A stretch of DNA of 5,086 nt from NCBI GenBank assembly GCA_022567875.1, contig JADFGB010000117.1, forward strand, positions 1 to 5,086, given 5' to 3'. The DNA comes from Bacteroidota bacterium. Lineage in GTDB: Bacteria; Bacteroidota; Ignavibacteria; Ignavibacteriales; Ignavibacteriaceae. This document shows, in pieces, positions 1 through 5,086 of the stretch. The translations under genes were made by a program, and so were the position numbers. A model generated the notes under the pieces. The model had not been told where the DNA came from. It saw only the letters and a program-made list of their open reading frames with translations, and did no database searches. Within the stretch, counting starts at the first letter, position 1. Each line of letters begins with the position of its first letter.

Positions 1-24
1 AATACTTATTCAAGCCTATGTTTT

Positions 25-1719
25 TTATTGCTTCTTTGCTATCTTGGCCCAGGTATCCCTTAAAGGAACGGTTCTATTAAATACTAATTTTTCACTACTT
101 GAATCTTTGCTGTCTAAACAGAAATAACCCCTTCTTTCAAACTGAAATTTATCCAGTGCTTTTGCATTTTTTAACCAGGGTTCAACTTTACAGTTTGTTA
201 ATATTTTTAAAGAATCCGGATTAACAAAATCTATAAAATCTTTCTCTTTATCCTTTGTCGGTTCTTCTACTGTAAATAAACGGTCGTACAATCTTATTTC
301 TGCTTCGATAGAATTATTTACTGAAATCCAATGTATGGTGCCTTTTACTTTTCTTTTGCTTTGTGGCATACCGCTTCTTGTTTCATGATCATAAGTGCAA
401 TGTATTTCTTTTACTTCACCTGTATTTTCATCATTGATTACACTTACACATTTAATAATGTATGCATAACGAAGCCTTACTTCATTACCCGGTGATAGTC
501 GGAAGAATTTTTTGGGAGGGTCTTCCATAAAATCTTCTCTTTCAATATAAATCTCTTTAGAAAAAGTAATTTTTCTTTTGCCCATTTTTTCGTCTTCGGG
601 ATTATTAACAGCATCAAGTTCTTCTGTTTTATCTTCAGGATAATTATCAAATATTACTTTTATCGGATTTAAAACCGTCATTACTCTTTGAGTCTTTTTA
701 TTTAAGTCTTCTCTTATGCTATGTTCGAGAAGAGCTATATCAATTATACTTTCACGTTTTGCAATTCCTGCCCTTTCTACAAAATTTTTAATGGCTTCCG
801 GTGTATAACCGCGTCTTCTAAAACCTGAAAGAGTAGGCATTCTTGGATCATCCCATCCCGAAACAACATTATTGTCGACAAGAGTTAAAAGTTTTCTTTT
901 ACTCATTACTGTGTAGTTTATATTTAATCTGGCAAACTCTATTTGTTGTGGGTGGCAAGGTACGCTGAGATTATCCAAAAACCAATCATAAAGAGGTCGG
1001 TGGTTTTCAAATTCTAATGTACAAATAGAATGTGTTATTCCTTCTAAAGCATCTGATTGTCCGTGAGCAAAATCGTACATCGGGTAAATACACCATTCAT
1101 CACCTGTCCTATGGTGATGTACTTTTCGTATTCTGTAAATAGCTGGATCGCGCAAATTCATATTTGGAGATGCCATATCAATTTTTGCTCTAAGTAAGTG
1201 TTTACCTTCTTCAAATTCCCATGCACGCATTCTTTCAAAAAGGTCTAAATTTTCTTCTACAGTTCTGTCTCTGTATGGGCTTTCTTTTCCCGGTTCTGTC
1301 GGAGTGCCTCTGTATTCTTTAATTTCATCCGGAGTCAAACTATCTACATAAGCTTTGCCTTTTTTTATTAATTCAACTGCGAAATTGTAAAGTTGCTCAA
1401 AATAATCTGATGCGTAATACAATCTGATATCCCAATCATAGCCGAGCCATTTAATATCTTCCATAATTGAATCGACATATTCCACTTCTTCTTTTTCAGG
1501 GTTTGTATCATCAAATCTTAAGTTACACTTTCCGTTAAATTCCTCAGCTAATCCAAAGTTTAACCAGATTGCCTGAGCATGACCTATATGCAGATAACCG
1601 TTTGGTTCAGGAGGAAAACGAGTATGCACTTTCCCGTCATTTTTATTTTCTTTTAAATCTTCTTTTATTATTTGTCTTATAAAATCATTAATCTGATCTT
1701 TTTCTTCCGAGTTTTCCAT
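25..1719 (-). CDS. glnS: Glutaminyl-tRNA synthetase (GlnRS), complete
   Basis: Cytoplasmic class I aminoacyl-tRNA synthetase that joins glutamine to tRNA-Gln using ATP. The 564-residue protein has the class I signature [16 protein letters not shown] at residues 35-50, with HIGH as H44-I45-G46-H47, and the second ATP-binding motif VMSKRK at 271-276 in place of KMSKS. The Rossmann catalytic region spans roughly residues 30-335. The remainder, about 340-555, matches the two beta-barrel anticodon-binding domains of GlnRS. HIGH followed by HAQA, and the phrase [10 protein letters not shown] at 68-77, separate GlnRS from GluRS. The length is normal for bacterial GlnRS, which has no extra C-terminal domain. 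The ATG at 1719 is 12 bases after the gltX stop and the usual distance ahead of the HIGH motif. The leader is A/T only apart from one C, with no Shine-Dalgarno. The two genes are probably co-transcribed. Having GlnRS implies direct charging of tRNA-Gln rather than dependence on the GatCAB amidotransferase route. Only 24 bases follow the stop, and no terminator is visible in them. Confidence 0.97.
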   Translation of the reverse strand: MENSEEKDQINDFIRQIIKEDLKENKNDGKVHTRFPPEPNGYLHIGHAQAIWLNFGLAEEFNGKCNLRFDDTNPEKEEVEYVDSIMEDIKWLGYDWDIRLYYASDYFEQLYNFAVELIKKGKAYVDSLTPDEIKEYRGTPTEPGKESPYRDRTVEENLDLFERMRAWEFEEGKHLLRAKIDMASPNMNLRDPAIYRIRKVHHHRTGDEWCIYPMYDFAHGQSDALEGITHSICTLEFENHRPLYDWFLDNLSVPCHPQQIEFARLNINYTVMSKRKLLTLVDNNVVSGWDDPRMPTLSGFRRRGYTPEAIKNFVERAGIAKRESIIDIALLEHSIREDLNKKTQRVMTVLNPIKVIFDNYPEDKTEELDAVNNPEDEKMGKRKITFSKEIYIEREDFMEDPPKKFFRLSPGNEVRLRYAYIIKCVSVINDENTGEVKEIHCTYDHETRSGMPQSKRKVKGTIHWISVNNSIEAEIRLYDRLFTVEEPTKDKEKDFIDFVNPDSLKILTNCKVEPWLKNAKALDKFQFERRGYFCLDSKDSSSEKLVFNRTVPLRDTWAKIAKKQ

Positions 1720-1731
1720 AGTTTATTTTAA

Positions 1732-3186
1732 TTATTTAATTTGATTTAAAGCTTTGTCTATTCTTTTAAGAGATTCTTCTGTACCTAAAATAAAAATTAA
1801 GTCAAAGATTCCAGGGCCGATACCGACACCGGATAAAGCAAGTCGAAGTGGATGTATTAATCTTCCTAATCCGATTTCTTTTTCTTCGCATAATTTTTTT
1901 AAGATTCTTTCATAACCTTCTTTTGTGGGCGAAACAAGTTGTTCAATTCTTTGTGAAAATATTTTTAATAGATCAGGACTATCTTCTTTCCATCTTTTCT
2001 TCATAACTTTTTCGTCATATTCTGATGGTGGTTCAAAAAAGTATGGACATTTTTCAATATATTCTTTAACAAAAGATACCCGCTCTTTCATAGCTTCAAT
2101 TATTAAAAGCAGATATTCATCGGTACCATTAAAGTTTGAATATTTAGATTTAGAAATTTCATCTTTTAACATAATAAGAATTTCATCGTTAGAAATATTT
2201 CTTAAATGTTCGGCGTTAAGCCAATTTAATTTCTCCAGATTAAAAACTGCTCCTGATTTATTTACTCCTTCAAGACTAAATGCATTTGTCAATTCATCTA
2301 AAGTATAATATTCTTTATCGTCTCCGGCATTCCAGCCAAGTAAAGCAATAAAATTAATTAGTGCATTTTTCAGATAACCTTTTTGCATATAGTCTTCAAC
2401 AGCAACATCACCCTGCCTTTTACTTAGTTTAGATTTATCCGAGTTTAAAAGAAGGGGGAGGTGGGCAAATTGTGGTCTTTCCCAATTAAAATAGTCATAA
2501 AGTAAAACGTGTTTTGGTGTTGATGATATCCATTCTTCACCACGAATTACATGTGTTATTTTCATTAAGTGGTCATCCACAACATTTGCAAAATGATAAG
2601 TAGGAAAGCCGTCGCTTTTAATAAGTATCTGATCGTCAATAGTATCAGAATTAAAAGTAACTTCTCCACGAATAATATCATTAAATAGTATTTTTTTATT
2701 TGGTTCTACATTTAGTCTAATTACAAAAGGGATATTATTATTTAACTTATTATCGATTTCTTCTTTAGAAAACTTAAGACAATGTTTATCATATTTTGTT
2801 TGAATAGTTTCTTTTTTTTGTTTCTCTCTTAATTCTGTTAATCTTTCTTGTGTGCAAAAACAATAATAAGATTTTCCATCATCGATTAGTTTTTTTATAT
2901 GCTCATTATATATATCAAGTCTTTCGGATTGTAGATAAGGGCCGTAATCACCACCATATTTGGGACCTTCGTCTGCTTGCAGACCTGCCCAATTTAATGT
3001 TGATATTAAATTTTCAACAGCGCCTTCAACATATCTGTTTCTATCCGTGTCTTCAATTCTTAGTATAAATTTACCTTTTTTATTTTTAGCAAAAAGATAG
3101 TTGTATAAAGCAGTTCTTAGTCCGCCGATGTGTAGATATCCCGTGGGGCTTGGTGCAAATCTTACTCTTATTTCTTTATCGCTCAT
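1732..3186 (-). CDS. gltX: Glutamyl-tRNA synthetase (GluRS), complete
   Basis: Cytoplasmic class I synthetase that charges tRNA-Glu with glutamate. It supplies translation and, in organisms that use the C5 pathway, tetrapyrrole synthesis. I start it at the ATG at 3186 (484 residues, beginning MSDKEIRVRFAPSPTGYLHI). The frame stays open to an ATG at 3258, but those 24 extra residues are hydrophobic and low in complexity. Family members start only a few residues before VRFAPSPTG, so the longer start is rejected. In the 484-residue numbering, HIGG is at 19-22 and SKLSKR (the KMSKS loop) at 252-257. A helical anticodon-binding region follows from about 330 to the end, with the typical closing stretch around GPGIFDLIFILG. 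C109, C111 and C136 match three of the four zinc ligands of the E. coli enzyme; the fourth position, histidine there, appears to be K138. The neighbouring glnS suggests this GluRS is of the discriminating type (inference). No Shine-Dalgarno is visible upstream. Confidence 0.96.
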   Translation of the reverse strand: MSDKEIRVRFAPSPTGYLHIGGLRTALYNYLFAKNKKGKFILRIEDTDRNRYVEGAVENLISTLNWAGLQADEGPKYGGDYGPYLQSERLDIYNEHIKKLIDDGKSYYCFCTQERLTELREKQKKETIQTKYDKHCLKFSKEEIDNKLNNNIPFVIRLNVEPNKKILFNDIIRGEVTFNSDTIDDQILIKSDGFPTYHFANVVDDHLMKITHVIRGEEWISSTPKHVLLYDYFNWERPQFAHLPLLLNSDKSKLSKRQGDVAVEDYMQKGYLKNALINFIALLGWNAGDDKEYYTLDELTNAFSLEGVNKSGAVFNLEKLNWLNAEHLRNISNDEILIMLKDEISKSKYSNFNGTDEYLLLIIEAMKERVSFVKEYIEKCPYFFEPPSEYDEKVMKKRWKEDSPDLLKIFSQRIEQLVSPTKEGYERILKKLCEEKEIGLGRLIHPLRLALSGVGIGPGIFDLIFILGTEESLKRIDKALNQIK

Positions 3187-3304
3187 TAGAAAATAGGAAT
3201 GAAAATAATTAATAATATAAAAATAAACGGCTAAAAATAATGATTTATTTGGAAGCAATGAAGCAGATTCAATCTGTATAAATATTATATAGAGTAGATG
3301 TAAT
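3187..3304 (-). promoter_or_regulatory. Leader/putative promoter region upstream of gltX
   Basis: This 118-base AT-rich gap lies between the response-regulator stop and the chosen gltX start. It is long enough to hold a promoter for the gltX-glnS pair. On the minus strand a TTG at 3258-3256 is followed after 16 bases by TATTTTTA (3239-3232). That matches seven of eight positions of the Bacteroidota -7 element TAnnTTTG, but the spacing is slightly short. Such matches arise easily in AT-rich DNA. I see no T-box, tRNA-like leader or GC hairpin followed by a T run. Transcription could also simply read through from the response-regulator gene. Confidence 0.3.
3264..3276. repeat. 6-1-6 inverted repeat upstream of gltX
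   Basis: The 13-base sequence CAGATTCAATCTG is a perfect inverted repeat of six bases around one central base. It lies about five bases upstream of the weak TTG/TATTTTTA promoter candidate for gltX. The tiny loop and the absence of a following T run argue against a terminator. Its geometry would suit a dimeric repressor or activator site. One perfect 6-base match in AT-rich DNA can also occur by chance, so a regulatory role is only a suggestion. Confidence 0.3.
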
Positions 3305-3898
3305 TTATTTAGCGGCTACTTTTTTTTCAGTATAGTATTTTACTTTTTCAATAAACTCGTTGCTGTCAATAGGTTTTGGTATATAGTCAGTTGCTCCTGC
3401 GTCAAGACATTTTTCTCTGTCACCTTTCATTGCAAAAGCGGTTAAAGCTACAATAGGAGTTTCTTTATAATCCGGTAATTCTCTAATTTTTTGTGTAGCC
3501 TCAAAGCCATTCATTACTGGCATCTGCATATCCATTAAAATGAGATCAAATTTTTGTTTTTTTACTTCCTCAACTGCTTCAGCACCATTTTCAACAACCA
3601 CAATTGATTCATAACCGTTTTTTTTGAGTAGACGAGTTACAATGATCTGGGAATGTTTATAATCTTCTACTAATAATATTTTTGTTGTATCCGAATCCGT
3701 ATCTGCTATTACTTCTTCTTTCGGAGGGGGTTCATCGTAGCTGTTTATCATTGCAGTAATTGTTTCGGATAGGTCTTCAATATTGGTGCTTGCTTTTTCT
3801 AACAGATGTGCGAACATACCTTCAATTTTTTTCAAATCATCTTTTTGTCTTGCCTCATCAATCTCATCAATAGTTTTTCTATTATGTTTTGATTCCAT
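3305..3898 (-). CDS. Single-domain response regulator (REC) with N-terminal helical extension
   Basis: Cytoplasmic phospho-acceptor protein of a two-component system, 197 residues. The receiver domain covers about residues 73-190 and has all key residues: the acidic pair E78-D79 in KILLVEDY, the phosphorylatable D123 in LILMDMQMPVMNG, the switch T153 in ALTA, and K175-P176 before the last helix. These indicate an active phosphorylation site. There is no DNA-binding or enzymatic output domain after it. The first 72 residues are highly charged and probably helical (about 11-52), followed by an acidic, proline-containing linker (54-71); I do not recognise a domain there. The MDMQMPVMNGFEATQKIR stretch is of the kind found in the receiver domains of hybrid histidine kinases. 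The protein probably signals by protein contact or acts in a phosphorelay. No kinase gene is in the window. The start ATG at 3898 has an A/T-rich leader without a Shine-Dalgarno. The gene ends 118 bases before gltX on the same strand, so joint transcription is possible but unproven. Confidence 0.9.
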   Translation of the reverse strand: MESKHNRKTIDEIDEARQKDDLKKIEGMFAHLLEKASTNIEDLSETITAMINSYDEPPPKEEVIADTDSDTTKILLVEDYKHSQIIVTRLLKKNGYESIVVVENGAEAVEEVKKQKFDLILMDMQMPVMNGFEATQKIRELPDYKETPIVALTAFAMKGDREKCLDAGATDYIPKPIDSNEFIEKVKYYTEKKVAAK

Positions 3899-4000
3899 TA
3901 ATTAAAGAAATTAAAAGAAATTTTAAAGGTTGCGGAAGATAAAATATTTTAAAAAACATTAAATCAAAACATTTATAGGCTAACTTTCTTTATTTTAATA
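3899..4000. promoter_or_regulatory. Divergent intergenic region, presumed back-to-back promoters
   Basis: These 102 AT-rich bases separate the minus-strand response-regulator gene from the plus-strand 100-residue gene, so promoters for both directions are expected here. For the plus strand, TAACTTTC at 3981-3988 matches seven of eight positions of the Bacteroidota -7 consensus, but no convincing -33 TTG precedes it. A perfect 12-base palindrome, TAAAATATTTTA, occupies 3940-3951 near the middle. Neither start codon has a Shine-Dalgarno sequence. The exact promoter positions cannot be fixed by eye. Confidence 0.4.
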
Positions 4001-4303
4001 ATGGTTTATTTAAGAGAAGAACTTGGTAAAACAGTGAGTCATAAGGTTTTAGAAGCCGCCCTAATAAAAGCAGCAGAAGAAACAGGTTTAAAAAAAAGGG
4101 ATAATGGAGATGTATCTGAAATAGGTGAATGCACCTGCACGACTTTTCATTTTAAAAAATTTCCATTTCAGGATATAGAAATTGCTACTTATAATCACGG
4201 ATGCCCAACTGATTTTTTTAGAGTTTATTCTGAAGGTATTGCATCAAAAAAAATAGTTGAAAGATATATAGAAAGAGTTCATGATTGTTTAAAGAAATCT
4301 TAG
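4001..4303 (+). CDS. Uncharacterised 100-residue protein with CxC and four cysteines
   Basis: I do not recognise this family. The frame is intact from the ATG at 4001 to TAG and shares the AT-rich codon use of its low-GC neighbours, which supports a real gene. It has no signal peptide or membrane segment, so it is probably cytosolic. By eye it reads as an N-terminal amphipathic helix (about 13-28), a central beta-rich part (about 45-78), and a C-terminal helix (about 80-98). Four cysteines stand out: C44 and C46 in ECTCTTFH, C68 in NHGCPTDFF, and C96 near the end, with H50 and H66 close to the first three. That pattern could bind a metal or act in redox chemistry, but no known motif is matched. 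It is transcribed away from the response regulator and lies 34 bases ahead of the DoxX-type gene on the same strand, so the two may share a message. Confidence 0.72.
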   Translation: MVYLREELGKTVSHKVLEAALIKAAEETGLKKRDNGDVSEIGECTCTTFHFKKFPFQDIEIATYNHGCPTDFFRVYSEGIASKKIVERYIERVHDCLKKS

Positions 4304-4337
4304 TCAAATTTAAATACCAATTTATTTTAGTCCTTAT

Positions 4338-4583
4338 ATGAAAGGGGTAAGAAAATATAGTCCAGTAATAGGAAGAGTTCTTATAGCGCTTATTTTCGTT
4401 TTATCTGGATTTGGAAAAATAATGAATTTTGACGGCACTTTAGGATTTATGCAATCTGTAGGCATTCCATTTACTGCTTTTGCACTTGTTATTGTAATAG
4501 CAATTGAATTATTAGGGGGGATATCTCTTATTCTTGGGCTAAAGACAAAATGGGTAGCTGGAACATTAATAATATACACAGCA
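4338..4583 (+). CDS. DoxX family membrane protein, 3' end lost at the junction
   Basis: This is the N-terminal part of a small inner-membrane protein of the DoxX/DoxD-like family, whose members usually have four membrane segments in about 125-150 residues. About 82 genuine residues remain. The typical opening [19 protein letters not shown] (residues 10-28) is the first membrane segment. A loop follows, then a second segment near 46-67 ending [15 protein letters not shown], then the start of the third ([11 protein letters not shown], to residue 82). From about base 4584 the same frame stays open to 4994, but that tail is rich in Arg, Ser and Pro. It lies out of register across GC-rich DNA and is not DoxX sequence. 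The true fourth segment is missing. The start ATG at 4338 has no Shine-Dalgarno and lies 34 bases after the preceding stop. Family members are linked to thiosulfate:quinone oxidation (DoxD/DoxA) or to oxidative-stress systems, but most are unassigned, so no specific role is given. Confidence 0.85.
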
Positions 4584-4586
4584 CCT
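4577..4586. other. Junction between low-GC and high-GC DNA (probable chimera)
   Basis: Within about ten bases the sequence changes from AT-rich DoxX coding sequence (…ATTAATAATATACAC) to GC-rich Nudix coding sequence (TGGGAAGAAGCCTGC…). DoxX homology stops inside its third membrane segment. Nudix homology starts inside the Nudix box, in a different frame. Both genes are therefore broken at the same point. The exact crossover cannot be fixed, because a few bases such as CAGCACC could belong to either side. No inverted repeat, target duplication, tRNA end or integrase gene accompanies it. This favours an assembly or library chimera over a mobile-element insertion. Confidence 0.85.
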
Positions 4587-4870
4587 GGGAAGAAGCCTGC
4601 GCCAAGATCGAAATCGAGGCTTTGCTGGCGGTCTACGATATTCCGCACATCAGCCAGGTGCAGATCTTCTATGCGGCGCGGCTCGCCACCCCCGACATTG
4701 CGCCGGGCGAGGAATCCCTTGAGACGCGGCTCATGGATTGGGCGGATATTCCGTGGGACGACCTCGCCTTCCCCTCGGTCCACTGGGCGCTGCATGATCA
4801 TCGCGCGTACAGTAGCCCGAGCCCCTATACCGTGCGCGGAAACCCCGACCCCGACACAAGGACGCCATGA
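4583..4870 (+). CDS. Nudix hydrolase, C-terminal part only (5' end missing)
   Basis: The visible 95 residues begin [20 protein letters not shown] and continue [14 protein letters not shown]. They end after the conserved stretch [15 protein letters not shown] and a Pro-rich tail. WEEACA fits the last part of the Nudix box (GX5EX7REUXEEXGU); the two glutamates would be metal ligands. The rest matches the C-terminal half of Nudix hydrolases that usually carry an N-terminal zinc ribbon and total about 170-190 residues. Members cleave nucleoside diphosphates linked to another group X; the substrate here cannot be told. The glycine-containing first half of the box and any zinc ribbon are lost at the junction. 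An ATG at 4550 opens this frame, but it lies in the DoxX DNA and is not the true start. Codon use is GC-rich throughout. The stop TGA overlaps the next gene's ATG (ATGA), so the two are probably translationally coupled. Confidence 0.85.
   Translation, partial: TWEEACAKIEIEALLAVYDIPHISQVQIFYAARLATPDIAPGEESLETRLMDWADIPWDDLAFPSVHWALHDHRAYSSPSPYTVRGNPDPDTRTP
4858..4862 (+). promoter_or_regulatory. Shine-Dalgarno sequence for the LOG-family gene
   Basis: AAGGA lies four bases before the ATG at 4867, inside the 3' end of the Nudix gene. It supports that start and indicates a genome that uses Shine-Dalgarno initiation. The genes in the low-GC part of the window show no such element. Confidence 0.6.
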
Positions 4871-5086
4871 ACAAGAATTCCCATCATCCGCTCCAGGCGC
4901 ATCTCAACGAAGCTTTCATCAAAAGCAGCGGTGCACGATCCCTGCGCATACTGGCCGAATATATCGAACCGGAACAGCGCTTCGACAAATATGATATCCG
5001 CGACACCATCGTGTTTTTCGGATCGGCGCGGACGCCTTCGCGCGAGTCGGCCCTGGCCGATCTCAAGGCGGCGAAGGCGAAGGGTG
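4867..5086 (+). CDS. LOG-family (TIGR00730-like) Rossmann protein, 5' part only
   Basis: Seventy-three codons are visible before the window ends. The segment [16 protein letters not shown] (residues 24-39) followed by [10 protein letters not shown] (46-55) is typical of a LOG-like subgroup annotated as TIGR00730 or 'lysine decarboxylase family' Rossmann proteins. In these, the first beta strand and the GSAR loop begin the nucleotide-binding fold. Characterised LOG proteins are cytosolic phosphoribohydrolases that release the free base from nucleoside 5'-monophosphates, including cytokinin ribotides; the decarboxylase label is historical. The diagnostic PGGxGTxxE motif would lie beyond the window, so catalytic competence cannot be judged. 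The ATG overlaps the Nudix stop as ATGA and has a Shine-Dalgarno four bases upstream, so the start is well supported. Pairing with a Nudix hydrolase suggests nucleotide salvage or clean-up, which is inference. Codon use is GC-rich like the Nudix gene, so these two belong together. Confidence 0.83.
   Translation, partial: MNKNSHHPLQAHLNEAFIKSSGARSLRILAEYIEPEQRFDKYDIRDTIVFFGSARTPSRESALADLKAAKAKG

Noticed and set aside
1925..2308. 127-codon plus-strand open frame inside gltX
   Set aside because: It lies wholly antisense to the anticodon-binding region of a clearly conserved GluRS and has no recognisable family features.
2850..3068. 72-codon plus-strand open frame inside gltX
   Set aside because: It is antisense to the GluRS catalytic domain and its composition is explained by the opposite strand.
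3187..3258. Signal peptide on GluRS
   Set aside because: The hydrophobic segment comes from translating AT-rich leader DNA upstream of the true start of a cytosolic enzyme.
3264..3290. Terminator between the response regulator and gltX
   Set aside because: The inverted repeat allows at most a five-pair stem with a three-base loop, and no T run follows on either strand.
4550..4582. ATG at 4550 as start of the Nudix protein
   Set aside because: The codons from 4550 to about 4582 are DoxX DNA read in another frame. The real N-terminal half, with the start of the Nudix box, is missing.
4504..4586. Insertion sequence or integrative element boundary at the junction
   Set aside because: I see no terminal inverted repeat, target-site duplication, tRNA gene end or transposase/integrase in the window.
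4334..4801. 155-codon minus-strand open frame spanning the junction
   Set aside because: It is antisense to DoxX on one side and Nudix on the other, so it exists only because of the join and matches no family I recognise.
4884..5066. 60-codon minus-strand open frame
   Set aside because: It is antisense to the LOG-family gene; open antisense frames are common in GC-rich coding DNA.

Overview
The window falls into two parts that do not look like one genome. Bases 1 to about 4580 are AT-rich (20 G+C in 60 bases by hand count at 4441-4500) and the genes there have A/T-rich leaders with no recognisable Shine-Dalgarno sequence. That style, together with a long GlnRS, suggests a low-GC member of the Bacteroidota/Ignavibacteriota side of the FCB group. 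This placement is an inference from style; no phylogeny was run. Bases from about 4586 to 5086 are GC-rich (153 G+C in 240 bases at 4621-4860), with GC-ending codons and a usable Shine-Dalgarno sequence. They look like a proteobacterial or similar high-GC genome.

Left part, minus strand, in order of transcription: a stand-alone response-regulator receiver protein (3898-3305), a 118-base gap with a 6-1-6 inverted repeat, glutamyl-tRNA synthetase gltX (3186-1732), then only 12 bases later glutaminyl-tRNA synthetase glnS (1719-25). The last two charge tRNA-Glu and tRNA-Gln and are very probably one transcription unit. A 102-base divergent intergenic region (3899-4000) separates this block from two plus-strand genes: an unrecognised 100-residue protein with four cysteines (4001-4303) and the start of a DoxX-family membrane protein (4338 to about 4583).

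The DoxX gene is cut in its third membrane segment, after about 82 residues. At that point the sequence changes in base composition, codon use and reading frame into the C-terminal half of a Nudix hydrolase (about 4583-4870). This overlaps by ATGA the start of a LOG/TIGR00730-type Rossmann protein (4867 to the window end). Two genes are truncated at the same point, one losing its 3' end and the other its 5' end. The simplest reading is a chimeric contig or ligation artefact; recent illegitimate recombination is the less likely alternative.

I see no RNA gene, CRISPR array, insertion sequence or convincing terminator, and there is no gene-free stretch longer than 120 bases. I did not find a new biological system. 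The most important observation is the junction, because automated annotation would produce a false 218-residue fusion protein across it.
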